A stretch of 42,710 nt of DNA, taken from assembly GCA_934636655.1 (NCBI GenBank), contig CAKUAS010000017.1, positions 1 to 42,710 of the forward strand. Direction: 5' to 3'. Shown here in pieces: positions 15,016 to 22,969 of this stretch. This DNA comes from an uncultured Oscillospiraceae bacterium (GTDB lineage Bacteria; Bacillota; Clostridia; Oscillospirales; Oscillospiraceae). The notes under the pieces were generated by a model. It was not told where the DNA came from. It saw nothing but the letters and a program-made list of their open reading frames with translations, and made no database searches. Both the position numbers and the translations under genes were made by a program. How positions within the stretch are numbered: position 1 is the first letter of the stretch; every line of letters begins with the position of its first letter.

Positions 15016-15537
15016 TTATCCCCAGAACAGGCGGCAGACCCACGCGGAGAGCAGGAACACCGCGAGATCCGCCAGCAGCGCTGCGGGTATGGCGTGTCGC
15101 GTGTTTTTTATCTTCGCCGCACCGAAATAGACGGCAATAACGTAAAACGTCGTCTCACTTGAGCCTATCATGACGGCCGCGGTGCGCCCCGCGAGCGAGT
15201 CCGCCCCGGAGCTTTTGATGATATCCGCCGCAACGGCGGTAGCAGCGCCCCCGCTCACAGGCCGTAAAAACGCCAGCGGCACTGTTTCGGACGGAACTCC
15301 GATATACGACATAACAGGCTCAAGCAATGCCGCAAGCGCATCCAGTGCGCCGGACGCACGCAGCATATACACCGCCGGAAACAGGACGATGAGCGTCGGC
15401 AACATGTCTTTGAGTGTCACAAGGCCCTGCGCCGCACCCCGGCAGAGCGCCGGGAAAATGTCAGTACCGGATACGATCGCATGTATGCCGACGAATGCGA
15501 GGATGAGCGGCACGGCAAGATCGAGGAGCACGCTCAC
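15016..15537 (-). CDS. spmB: Spore maturation protein B
   Basis: 173 residues from GTG 15537, which overlaps the spmA stop (GTGA) and has GGAG upstream. Hydrophobic, with about five membrane spans, in the nucleoside-recognition (Gate) domain family; GGAATAVAADIIKSSGADS and MIGSSETTFYVIAVYFGA are family hallmarks. SpmA and SpmB are needed for core dehydration and heat resistance of spores in Bacillus and Clostridium. Length is close to the usual 178. Confidence 0.92.
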   Translation of the reverse strand: MSVLLDLAVPLILAFVGIHAIVSGTDIFPALCRGAAQGLVTLKDMLPTLIVLFPAVYMLRASGALDALAALLEPVMSYIGVPSETVPLAFLRPVSGGAATAVAADIIKSSGADSLAGRTAAVMIGSSETTFYVIAVYFGAAKIKNTRHAIPAALLADLAVFLLSAWVCRLFWG

Positions 15538-16109
15538 GCGCTTTTCTCCATTGCCCGTGCGGCCAGAAGCCCAACTGCGACGGACACGGCCGAGCTTATC
15601 CACACCGCAGGCAGAATGTCAAACGGTGCCTCGGCTCCCTCGGCGGCGCGTATGGCGGCAACCGTCGTCGGCAGGAGCTGAATAGACGCGGTGTTCAGCA
15701 CAACGAGCCTGCACAATTCGTTTGACGCAACTCCGGGCTCACCGAGCCGCGCCATCTCCTGCGCCGCGCAAATACCCATCGGCGTTGCGGCGTTGCCGAG
15801 ACCGAGGAGGTTCGCACTGACGTTAGCCGACAGCGGCTGCATGATGCTTTCGTGCTTTGCGCTTTCCGGGAATAGTCTGCCAAGCACCGGCCTTAACGCG
15901 CATGACAGCGCATCTGCAAGACCGGATGCACGCATAAGTTCCATCACCGCGCACCACAGGCATACAGCGCCGCCTATGCCGAAGCATAGCTCAAGTGCGG
16001 CATACGCGCCGTCCAGCGCGGCCTGCTGCACCTGCCCCACCGACCCGTTAAAGCAGCCGAAGAGAATGGAAACTACTATCATCGCCGTCCATACGAGGCC
16101 CATTAGCAT
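15534..16109 (-). CDS. spmA: Spore maturation protein A
   Basis: 191 residues with several membrane spans. MLMGLVWTAMIVVSILFG at the start and LSANVSANLLGLGNAATPMG in the middle identify SpmA (Gate domain). ATG 16109 has GAGGAA upstream. It is first in a likely spmA-spmB-sigG operon, and divergent from the AbrB-like gene. Acts in spore core dehydration together with SpmB. Confidence 0.92.
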   Translation of the reverse strand: MLMGLVWTAMIVVSILFGCFNGSVGQVQQAALDGAYAALELCFGIGGAVCLWCAVMELMRASGLADALSCALRPVLGRLFPESAKHESIMQPLSANVSANLLGLGNAATPMGICAAQEMARLGEPGVASNELCRLVVLNTASIQLLPTTVAAIRAAEGAEAPFDILPAVWISSAVSVAVGLLAARAMEKSA

Positions 16110-16145
16110 GTTAAATTCCTCACGTTTCTGAACACTTGTTGTTAC

Positions 16146-16173
16146 ATTGTATTTGTTCGAGTGCAAACATATG
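16146..16173 (-). promoter_or_regulatory. Possible sigma-E-type promoter for spmAB
   Basis: On the minus strand CATATGTT (16173-16166) and AATACAAT (16153-16146) are 12 nt apart and resemble sigma-E elements (-10 CATACANT). spmAB is sigma-E dependent in Bacillus. Weak match. Confidence 0.3.
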
Positions 16174-16233
16174 TTTATATCGTCTGAGTTTTTCGTAAAA
16201 TTGTTTATTTTTTATGAATACTAAAAATTTTTG

Positions 16234-16261
16234 TTGACAGGCTGTCCAATTTTGGTATAAT
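16234..16261 (+). promoter_or_regulatory. Sigma-A promoter of the AbrB-like gene
   Basis: TTGACA (16234-16239) and TATAAT (16256-16261), both perfect, with a 16-nt spacer. Confidence 0.8.
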
Positions 16262-16310
16262 TGATGGTGTATTTTGTGGGATATAGTATTTCCGAAACGG
16301 AGGGAACTAC

Positions 16311-16556
16311 ATGAAATCTACCGGTATAGTAAGAAAAGTTGACGAACTCGGCCGCATAGTTCTTCCCATCGAGCTGCGCCGCACTCTGGACATCGCTGAA
16401 AAGGATGCACTTGAGATCTTCGTAGAGGGTGACAACATCATTCTCCACAAGTATCATCCTTCCTGTGTTTTCTGCGAGAACACCAAGAACATCATCAACT
16501 ACAAGGGTAAGAATGTTTGCCCCGACTGCATCAAGAAGCTCAAGGAGAAGATCTGA
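16311..16556 (+). CDS. AbrB-family regulator with C-terminal zinc-ribbon-like tail
   Basis: 81 residues. The N-terminal AbrB/SpoVT swapped-hairpin domain (1-48; STGIVRKVDELGRIVLPIEL) is followed by Cys52-x-x-Cys55 and Cys70-x-x-Cys73, which probably bind zinc. AbrB-type proteins are transition-state regulators in sporulating Firmicutes. GGAGG lies ahead of the ATG, a consensus promoter upstream, and a terminator downstream, so it is likely expressed strongly and alone. Confidence 0.9.
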   Translation: MKSTGIVRKVDELGRIVLPIELRRTLDIAEKDALEIFVEGDNIILHKYHPSCVFCENTKNIINYKGKNVCPDCIKKLKEKI

Positions 16557-16577
16557 TCTGCAAGAGCGACTGCTGAG

Positions 16578-16612
16578 AACCGCCGACTTAACTTTCTAAG
16601 CCGGCGGTTTTA
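16578..16612 (+). terminator. Terminator of the AbrB-like gene
   Basis: AACCGCCGACTTA (16578-16590) pairs with TAAGCCGGCGGTT (16597-16609) with one mismatch, then T-rich. Confidence 0.75.
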
Positions 16613-16622
16613 CTTTAAGCTT

Positions 16623-16726
16623 TATGACGGGTTTATTTTCGCTCAGTCGGCGTTAAATCCCTCGCGAATACACAAAGTATGCGCTTCGGACTTTGCCTTG
16701 CCTGAGCGAAAATATCCTCCGTCATA
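16623..16726. repeat. Long-arm inverted repeat, 104 bp
   Basis: The left arm (16623-16645), inverted, reads CTGAGCGAAAATAAACCCGT then CATA. The right arm (16702-16726) begins CTGAGCGAAAATATCCTCCG and ends GTCATA. The arms enclose a 56-nt GC-mixed spacer. It lies in the gap 16557-16817, which holds no gene. Unlike the two other repeat families here, it appears once in the window. Confidence 0.5.
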
Positions 16727-16817
16727 TGTGGGTTACCGTATTCTGTTTCCTCGGCCTTGAAGCTCTTTCGAATAAATACTTTAACGCCGCATGAGCGGAA
16801 ATAGACCCGTCACACGG

Positions 16818-17120
16818 TTATAACAGGTACATTGCGCCCATTATTATAAGCAGTTCCCTGTCGCCGCTCTCGCGGTACATGAGGTACAGTATCAGAATAA
16901 GCAGCAGATCCTCGGTCTCAAGCTCGCCGAGCTTTTTCGGCAGATCGCCGAGGATCGGCAGTTTGCCGAGAGGCGGCACCGGCGCGGGCGGAGGCCGGTG
17001 AGCGGAATTCTGCTGCGGTCTTGGCGGTCGGGTCGGCTGCTGGGGTGGTCCTTCGCGGCGGCGGTCATCAACGCGCTCGGCACGACTGCCGTTGCCTCGA
17101 TATAGATTATACGCCGCCAT
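16818..17120 (-). CDS. Small proline-rich protein with hydrophobic C-terminus, unknown
   Basis: 100 residues from ATG 17120 (GGAGG 8 nt upstream; the ATG two codons earlier is too close). Layout: a short N-terminus (MAAYNLYRGNGSR), a Pro/Arg-rich linker (about 25-55), then a strongly hydrophobic helical end (EDLLLILILYLMYRESGDRE, then LLIIMGAMYLL). The end resembles short proteins seen in sporulating Clostridia, so a spore role is possible but unproven. It overlaps the upstream gene by 14 nt. Confidence 0.6.
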   Translation of the reverse strand: MAAYNLYRGNGSRAERVDDRRREGPPQQPTRPPRPQQNSAHRPPPAPVPPLGKLPILGDLPKKLGELETEDLLLILILYLMYRESGDRELLIIMGAMYLL

Positions 17121-17448
17121 CGTCATCGCCTCCGAGCTGCCCTGCGGCAAGCTCCGCGATACCGGCAAGGCGCGCTATTTTCATGGCTCTGTCCATTTTC
17201 CCGCGCCGCTTTTCGGACATAAAAGGCCGCATGGCCTCAAGAAGCTTGGTATCACGGCCGCCGCTGCTCTTTCCCGACAGGATGCCGCTTAAATTTTTCA
17301 GCATAGACGGATCGATATCCTGCACGGTGCTTTGCTCCTGCTCAGGTAACTCAGCGCCGGACATGAGCGATTTTGCAAAGCCTGCAAACCGCTCCATTTC
17401 CTTCGGGTCGTTCAGCAGCTTATTCAGCTTATCCTCAAAATCGCTCAC
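17107..17448 (-). CDS. Small helical hypothetical protein
   Basis: 113 residues from GTG 17448, which has GAGGTG upstream. Helical and charged (DFEDKLNKLLNDPKEMERF at the start; EAMRPFMSEKRRGKMDRAMK later), ending in an acidic/Gly tail (GGDDDGGV). Not recognised. It sits 10 nt after the gene at 17459 and overlaps the next, so the three form one unit. Confidence 0.65.
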   Translation of the reverse strand: MSDFEDKLNKLLNDPKEMERFAGFAKSLMSGAELPEQEQSTVQDIDPSMLKNLSGILSGKSSGGRDTKLLEAMRPFMSEKRRGKMDRAMKIARLAGIAELAAGQLGGDDDGGV

Positions 17449-17458
17449 CAAATTCACC

Positions 17459-17695
17459 TCACTGCATCGCTTTACGGAGACTTTCGGCAAGGCGCTTGCC
17501 CTCATCGGTTGAGAGCACGCCGCGCAGTATGTCCTGCAATGCCGCCATGTCTCCGTTTCTCGCGGCCTTGCCCACAGTCTCGGCATCGACGAGGCGGCTG
17601 ACCGCTTTGCCGTCGGGAGACTCGGCAAGCTTCATGAGAGCTTCGCTCTTGCCGCTTTTTTTAAGCTCGTTTCCGAGCTTCTCGAGATCTTTCAT
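17459..17695 (-). CDS. Small helical hypothetical protein
   Basis: 78 residues from ATG 17695 (GGGTGA upstream). Entirely helical (MKDLEKLGNELKKSGKSEAL), no membrane segment. Similar in character to the next gene (helical, with the DPKEMERF/SPDGKAVSRL type of repeat), and the two may be distantly related. First gene of the three-gene unit; function unknown. Confidence 0.6.
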   Translation of the reverse strand: MKDLEKLGNELKKSGKSEALMKLAESPDGKAVSRLVDAETVGKAARNGDMAALQDILRGVLSTDEGKRLAESLRKAMQ

Positions 17696-17767
17696 CACTA
17701 TCACCCGTCACATTATATTCATGTGCCGGTCAAAGCTTTACAATTTTATTCTCACAGGAGGCAGATT

Positions 17768-18247
17768 ATGAAGATCGCCGTATTCTCAGACACGCACGGT
17801 TCGGGCCGCGGCATGGAAAACGCCGTTGCGGAATATAAGCCCGACCAGATAATCCACCTCGGCGACGGTATGCGCGACGCGGAAGCCCTGCGCAAAAAAT
17901 TTCCGATGATACCCGTGTGCTGCGTTCCCGGCAACTGTGACGGATACTTCGACGACGAAGAGGCGTACAAACTCATAGCACTCGGGCCGCACAAGGTTTT
18001 TCTGACCCACGGCCACCGCTACGCCGTGCGCGGCGGTAAGCTCGACGTTCTTCTGTATGCCGCCGAGTGCTGCGGCGCGCAGATAGCCATGTTCGGGCAC
18101 ACGCACAGGGCGATTTTCGAGCAGATCGGCGGTATTTTTGTCTTAAACCCCGGTACTGCCGGAAAGCCGCCGAAAAGGACCTGGGCAAAGCTCGAGATCA
18201 CGCCCGAGGGCGAGATCGGCTGCGAGATATGTGATATTGTACTGTAG
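17768..18247 (+). CDS. YfcE/MJ0936-type metallophosphoesterase
   Basis: 159 residues, a complete small calcineurin-like phosphoesterase: metal ligands in SDTHG (Asp8, His10), LGDG (near 32), GNCD (near 58), LTHGH (near 80) and FGHTH (near 108). Family members hydrolyse phosphodiesters of small substrates in the cytoplasm with two metal ions. ATG 17768 has AGGAGG upstream. Divergent from the three unknown small genes. Confidence 0.88.
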   Translation: MKIAVFSDTHGSGRGMENAVAEYKPDQIIHLGDGMRDAEALRKKFPMIPVCCVPGNCDGYFDDEEAYKLIALGPHKVFLTHGHRYAVRGGKLDVLLYAAECCGAQIAMFGHTHRAIFEQIGGIFVLNPGTAGKPPKRTWAKLEITPEGEIGCEICDIVL

Positions 18248-18321
18248 TTTACAAAAAAGCGTAGATTATTTAATACTTTTCGTATATAATGATTTAGCAT
18301 TTTAATAACAGGAGAAACATT

Positions 18322-19494
18322 ATGAAAAAATTTATCGCACTGGCACTTGCGCTCGTGATGCTCTGCTGCTGCGCGGCAGGCTGCTCGACCGGTGCCAAAG
18401 AGGATACCGTGATGACCGTAAACGGCACGGCAGTCGGCTTTGACGAATACATGGCCGGACTCAATCAGGCAGTCAGCGAGCTTGAAGATCTGTATCAGAG
18501 CTACTCCGGAACGACCGTCGACTGGGACGGAAAGTTTATGTTTGACGACACCACCACAAATCTCGACTGGTGCCTCAAGCGTGCCGGCCAACAGGTTGCA
18601 AGATATCGCGTCGTTGAGCAGAAGGCCAAGGAGCTCGGCGTTACGATCACCGATGAGCAGGAGTCTGAGATCGACGATCAGATCCAGAACATAAAAGATC
18701 AGTACGTCACAAACGAGGAAAACGCCGACACTCAGCTTCAGGCGTTCTTCGCCACCTACGGCTACACCGAGGACAGCTACAAAGAGCGCTGCCGCCTGAA
18801 CTATCTGTACTCGAATCTGTTCACCGAGCTTTACGGTGAGCAGGGCAGCAAGCTCAGCGACGAAAAGGTACAGGCATACGCAGAGGAGAACAACTACATC
18901 ACTTCCGCACATATTCTTTTCCTGACGAGTGAGACCGTGACCGATGCAGACGGCAAATCCACCTCCAAGGAGCTTTCCGACGAGCAGAAGGCCGAAAAGA
19001 AAGCTAAGGCCGAGGAGCTCTGCGCAGAGCTTAAAGCGATCACTGACGACAATGAACGCTGGACACGCTTTAAGGAGCTCATGAACGAATACAGCGAGGA
19101 CACCGGCCTTGCGCAGTTCCCCGAGGGCTACTGCTTCACGAAGGGCAGCATGGTCACAGAGTATGACGACGCGAGCCGCGCGCTGAAAGAATATGAGGTC
19201 TCCGACGTTGTCGAATCGCAGTTCGGCTACCATGTCATCATGCGTCTGCCGACAAAGGGTACGGACCTTGTTTCCTACTCCAACGGCTACCAGCAGTCGG
19301 TCGTCCCCCTGACCTATCTCGCCGCTCCCGCTGAGTACGATGCGGATGTTGCCGAATGGGCAAGCGATGCGGACATAAAGTACACCAAGCTTTACGACAG
19401 CATCGATTTCAGCCAGTTCATAACCGCCGAGGGATTTGTTTTCCAGTCCTACGCGGACTACACAGCCGCCCAGGGCAAGAGCAAGGAGAATTGA
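18322..19494 (+). CDS. PrsA/SurA-like foldase lipoprotein (parvulin domain)
   Basis: 390 residues. A lipoprotein signal peptide with a Cys cluster and CAAGC lipobox places lipidated Cys at about residue 21. An N-terminal SurA-like helical region follows (about 30-185), then a parvulin-type peptidyl-prolyl isomerase domain (about 193-300) that opens SAHILFLTSE and closes FGYHVIMRL. Membrane-anchored foldases of this kind assist folding of exported proteins. A TATAAT lies at 18285-18290. Monocistronic, with a strong terminator. Confidence 0.85.
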   Translation: MKKFIALALALVMLCCCAAGCSTGAKEDTVMTVNGTAVGFDEYMAGLNQAVSELEDLYQSYSGTTVDWDGKFMFDDTTTNLDWCLKRAGQQVARYRVVEQKAKELGVTITDEQESEIDDQIQNIKDQYVTNEENADTQLQAFFATYGYTEDSYKERCRLNYLYSNLFTELYGEQGSKLSDEKVQAYAEENNYITSAHILFLTSETVTDADGKSTSKELSDEQKAEKKAKAEELCAELKAITDDNERWTRFKELMNEYSEDTGLAQFPEGYCFTKGSMVTEYDDASRALKEYEVSDVVESQFGYHVIMRLPTKGTDLVSYSNGYQQSVVPLTYLAAPAEYDADVAEWASDADIKYTKLYDSIDFSQFITAEGFVFQSYADYTAAQGKSKEN

Positions 19495-19505
19495 TTAAAC
19501 AAAAA

Positions 19506-19535
19506 ATGCAGCAGTCAAATGACTGCTGCATTTTT
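19506..19535. terminator. Bidirectional terminator
   Basis: Perfect 12-bp inverted repeat ATGCAGCAGTCA / TGACTGCTGCAT, flanked by A- and T-runs, between the convergent foldase and lipoprotein genes. Confidence 0.85.
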
Positions 19536-19539
19536 ATGC

Positions 19540-20139
19540 TTATTCCGCTTCCTCGGTATCGGCGGGCTTTGTCGGGAGAGTTATTTCATGCTCCGTACCC
19601 GTATCGCCGTAGGTATAAGTGACATGGAGCTCACCCGTTTCCTCGTTCTGCTTGCAGGCTGTAACGGTTATCGACAGCGCCTGAACATCAAGGTCCTGCT
19701 CATAAAAATAGCCGTTTTCATCGAACATGTCGCGTACCATCATTCGGTGTCCGTTATCGTAATCGTGATAGGCAACGAGCTTACCGTTATCCCAGAAGGC
19801 ATTGAAAAACGACTCGGAGACACGGCTGTTTTTCAAATCGTAATAACGGCAGAAAGTCTTGTCGTTGACATAGAATCTCACTCCGAGAAGGTCGTCGTTT
19901 ATGACAGCAACGCGCGGCTGCTTTGCGCATATGGCGCTTTCGAGCTCGTTTCCGGCATTGTCCTTTATCGTGTAGCTGTACTTTGTAACTCCGCTCGCAT
20001 GGTCCTCCATGACGATAAAATTATCACCCTGAGAAAGTATCGTTCCCGTAGGTGCCGGTGTTTCCGACGGCGTATCCTCACCACAGGCGGCAAGAAGCAT
20101 GAGTCCGAGGAACAGCACCGCAGCTATTCTTTTCTTCAT
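19540..20139 (-). CDS. Lipoprotein of unknown function
   Basis: 199 residues from ATG 20139, which overlaps the folA stop by one base (TGATG); a GTG one codon earlier is the alternative. Signal peptide MKKRIAAVLFLGLMLLAAC gives lipobox LAAC. The mature part is beta-rich (GDNFIVMEDHASGVTKYSYT). Not recognised. Its position after thyA-folA suggests co-transcription more than shared function. Confidence 0.7.
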   Translation of the reverse strand: MKKRIAAVLFLGLMLLAACGEDTPSETPAPTGTILSQGDNFIVMEDHASGVTKYSYTIKDNAGNELESAICAKQPRVAVINDDLLGVRFYVNDKTFCRYYDLKNSRVSESFFNAFWDNGKLVAYHDYDNGHRMMVRDMFDENGYFYEQDLDVQALSITVTACKQNEETGELHVTYTYGDTGTEHEITLPTKPADTEEAE

Positions 20140-20615
20140 CACTTTATCCTTTCATAGCAAATGAATCTGTATTCAATATCTCCCTCGCGAAGAATTTCAC
20201 TCTGGCTTTCAATGCGCCAGGCTGCGGCTTCGTCGAGGTTTTCAAAATAGCTGTCCGAATTTGGGCAGCTGTTTATTTTTGTGACGAAAACACGGTCAAT
20301 ATACTGCATCATGTCGCGAAAAACGCTCTGCCCGCCGAGAACCATTGCATCCGCGCCGCACATTTCGGCGGCTTCCTGCGCGCTGTGCGCGATCTCCGCA
20401 CCGTCAATGCTTATTTCCTGCCGGGTCAAGACAATGTTCCTGCGTCCCTTGAGCGGTCTGCCGCCGGGGAAATCGGCAAGAGTTCGGCGGCCGACGATAA
20501 CGGTCTTTCCGCGTGTAAGCTCCACAAAATGCTGCCTGTCGGCCTTCAAAACGACCGGCTGCGTACCGTCGGCTCCTATGCCCCAATCAGAATAAACGGC
20601 AACTATTGCATCCAT
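20139..20615 (-). CDS. folA: Dihydrofolate reductase
   Basis: 158 residues. Family blocks: IVAVYSDWGIGADG at the N-terminus, LKADRQHFVELTRGKTVIVG (acidic active-site Asp in KADRQHF, then the NADPH loop), GRRTLADFPGGRPLKGRRN, and MVLGGQSVFRD. It reduces dihydrofolate produced by thymidylate synthase. The usual P-W before the active-site region reads QPVVL here, a variant. Starts 11 nt after the thyA stop. Confidence 0.9.
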   Translation of the reverse strand: MDAIVAVYSDWGIGADGTQPVVLKADRQHFVELTRGKTVIVGRRTLADFPGGRPLKGRRNIVLTRQEISIDGAEIAHSAQEAAEMCGADAMVLGGQSVFRDMMQYIDRVFVTKINSCPNSDSYFENLDEAAAWRIESQSEILREGDIEYRFICYERIK

Positions 20616-20626
20616 GTTTTTTCCTC

Positions 20627-21457
20627 TCAGACTGCGACGGGTATCTTGGTCTTGAACTCGGAATACTCGTAGTTTTCGACCTTAAAGCTGTCGCGCGTAA
20701 ACTTATAAAAATCGTCCACCGTGGGGTCAATGATAAACTTCGGTGCGGCCTTGGGCGGATTTGAGATTATCTCCTCTATCGCCGGAACGTGGCGGTCATA
20801 GATGTGCGCATCGGCGATGACATGCACGAGCTCGCCTGCCTTGAGGCCCGCGATCTGCGCAAACATATGCGTGAGCACGGCGTACTGCACGACATTCCAG
20901 TTGTTCGCCGCGAGCATGTCCTGAGAGCGCTGATTGAGTATGGCGTTGAGCGTATCGCCGCTGACATTGAAGGTCATGGAATATGCGCAGGGGTACAGCG
21001 CCATTTCGCTGAGGTCTGCATGGTTATAGATATTGGTCATTATGCGGCGCGAGGCGGGATTATGCTTTAAGTCCCAGATTACCTTATCGACCTGATCCAT
21101 GTCGCCCTCGGGATAGTGGTTTTTAACGCCGAGCTGATAGCCGTAGGCCTTGCCGATCGAACCGGTTTCATCTGCCCACGCATCCCACACGCGCGTGCGC
21201 AGATCGTTTACGTTGTTGCTCTTTGCCTGCCATATCCATAACAGCTCGTCGATCGCCGACTTCCAGAATGTTCTGCGTATCGTCAATATCGGAAACTCCT
21301 CTGAAAGATCATAGCGGTTTACTATTCCGAATTTCTTGACCGTATGCGCCGGAGCGCCGTCCTCCCAGCGTGGGCGAACCTCAAGCTCTGTGTCCCAAAC
21401 GCCGTTTGTGAGTATATCCTTGCAATTGGCTATAAATATTTCATCAGCTCTGCTCAT
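20627..21457 (-). CDS. thyA: Thymidylate synthase (ThyA type)
   Basis: 276 residues. The catalytic Cys is in LYPCAYSMTFNV (about residue 158), the phosphate-binding Arg pair in SRRIM, and the dUMP-binding stretch in RSQDMLAANNWNVVQYAVL. It methylates dUMP using methylene-tetrahydrofolate, producing dihydrofolate, which the next gene product recycles. AAGGAG lies upstream of the ATG. The operon is thyA-folA-lipoprotein. Confidence 0.93.
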   Translation of the reverse strand: MSRADEIFIANCKDILTNGVWDTELEVRPRWEDGAPAHTVKKFGIVNRYDLSEEFPILTIRRTFWKSAIDELLWIWQAKSNNVNDLRTRVWDAWADETGSIGKAYGYQLGVKNHYPEGDMDQVDKVIWDLKHNPASRRIMTNIYNHADLSEMALYPCAYSMTFNVSGDTLNAILNQRSQDMLAANNWNVVQYAVLTHMFAQIAGLKAGELVHVIADAHIYDRHVPAIEEIISNPPKAAPKFIIDPTVDDFYKFTRDSFKVENYEYSEFKTKIPVAV

Positions 21458-21545
21458 GGTATTCTCCTTAGTTCAAACTTTTCTCATTCTATCATCTCAC
21501 CGAATTTTATGCAACGCATATTATGGGATTACCGGAGGTGATGAG

Positions 21546-22382
21546 ATGAAGATTTTAGTTTGCGGCGGAGATGAACGCAGCGTGCTGCTGGCGCAGCTCC
21601 TGCAAAACGACGGGCATGAGGTTCTGTGCTTTTGCCTCGACAGGGCCCCACTGCCCGACGGCTGCCGGAGCGTCGATACGCCTGTCGAGGCCGAGGCCGT
21701 GATACTTCCCGTTCCCGCCGAGGATACGCGCGGGCTTTTGAACGCGCCAAATGGCACTCAGCCCTGCCGCATTGAGCACATACTTGACTGCGCAGGGGAA
21801 GCTACAATACTCATCGGCGGCAGGATAAGCGCGCAGATAAAGGCCGCAGCCGAGCAGCGCAGGATCAAAACATACGACTACATGCGCTGTCCGGAGTTTA
21901 CCGTCAGGAATGCCGCTATAACTGCCGAAGGTGCTGTGAGTGAGCTTATGAGGAAAACAAAAACCGCGCTGTGCGACATGCACATACTTGTTGTCGGCTG
22001 GGGACGTATCGGAAAGCTGCTTATAAATAAGCTCACGGCGCTGTGTCCGGCCGTGTGCCTTATGTCGGTAAACTCCGAGGCGAGAGCTCTTGCATCGGCA
22101 CTCGGCTGCACTGCCCTTGCGCCGGACTGTCCGCCCGAGGTTCTCGGAAGCTTTGACGCCGTGATAAACACAGCCCCCGCACCCGTTATTCCCGAGCTTC
22201 GCGCATTCAAGGACAGCTGCATTCTGCTTGAGCTTGCGTCCGCGCCCGGCGGCATCGATGAGAAAACCGCAAAAGAGCTTGGGCTCGACCTTGCCGTTCT
22301 TCGCGGCCTGCCCGGACGCTACGCGCCCGAGAGCGCGGCACGGGCTATGTTCGCCGCCGTTTCCGACATATTAAAATCATAA
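21546..22382 (+). CDS. dpaA: Dipicolinate synthase subunit A
   Basis: 278 residues. N-terminal domain opens MKILVCGGDERSVLLAQLL; an NAD(P)-binding Rossmann motif (VVGWGRIGK) lies near residue 148. With subunit B it makes dipicolinic acid in the mother cell, the major small molecule of the spore core. ATG 21546 follows GGAGGTG. DpaB starts 11 nt after its stop. Confidence 0.92.
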   Translation: MKILVCGGDERSVLLAQLLQNDGHEVLCFCLDRAPLPDGCRSVDTPVEAEAVILPVPAEDTRGLLNAPNGTQPCRIEHILDCAGEATILIGGRISAQIKAAAEQRRIKTYDYMRCPEFTVRNAAITAEGAVSELMRKTKTALCDMHILVVGWGRIGKLLINKLTALCPAVCLMSVNSEARALASALGCTALAPDCPPEVLGSFDAVINTAPAPVIPELRAFKDSCILLELASAPGGIDEKTAKELGLDLAVLRGLPGRYAPESAARAMFAAVSDILKS

Positions 22383-22393
22383 GGAGTAATATC

Positions 22394-22969
22394 ATGAACA
22401 AACCGCGTATTGGCGTTGCCCTTTGCGGCTCGTACTGCACATACGATAAGCTCTTTCCACAGCTCATACTGCTTGCCGATAAATACGAACTCGTGCCAAT
22501 CATGAGCGAGACCGCGGCCGCGACCGACACACGATTCGGCACTTCCGCCGGCTTTATTGCGCGCCTTGAATCATTGTGCGGCGCAAAGCCCGTGCACTCC
22601 ATCGCAGAAGCAGAGCCCCTTGGCCCCGCGAAGCCCATGGAAGCACTCATAATCGCGCCCTGCACGGGAAACACCATGGCTAAAATCAATCACGGAATAA
22701 CCGACACCGCCGTCACAATGGCCGCTAAGGCGCACCTCAGAAACTCAAAGCCACTCGTCATAGCGTTCTCGACAAACGACGCGCTTTCGGGCTCGGCCCC
22801 AAACATCGCAGGGCTTTTAAACCGCAAAAATGTTTATTTCGTTCCGTTCCGGCAGGATGATCCCGTCAAAAAGCCATTCTCCATGGCCTCCGATTTCTCG
22901 CTCATAGATAAAACTCTCGAGTCCGCCCTTACCGGCAAGCAGCTCCAGCCTCTTTTGGCGGCGCATTGA
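22394..22969 (+). CDS. dpaB: Dipicolinate synthase subunit B (flavoprotein)
   Basis: 191 residues of the flavoprotein fold: GVALCGSYCTYDK at the start, IIAPCTGNTMAKI in the middle, NRKNVYFVPFRQDDPVKKP near 155. Works with DpaA. AAGGAG upstream. The last few codons and the TGA stop fall inside the left end of repeat copy C (GCGGCGCATTGAGGC), so the present C-terminus may have been reshaped by that element. Confidence 0.92.
   Translation: MNKPRIGVALCGSYCTYDKLFPQLILLADKYELVPIMSETAAATDTRFGTSAGFIARLESLCGAKPVHSIAEAEPLGPAKPMEALIIAPCTGNTMAKINHGITDTAVTMAAKAHLRNSKPLVIAFSTNDALSGSAPNIAGLLNRKNVYFVPFRQDDPVKKPFSMASDFSLIDKTLESALTGKQLQPLLAAH

Noticed and set aside
18019..19233. 404-codon open frame antisense to the phosphoesterase and foldase genes
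   Set aside because: Covers parts of two well-supported genes on the other strand and shows no domain or start signal.
20627..21457. Thymidylate synthase suspected inactive because PCAY replaces the usual PCHY-type motif
   Set aside because: The catalytic Cys, Arg pair and dUMP-binding stretch are all present, so an active enzyme is the simpler reading.
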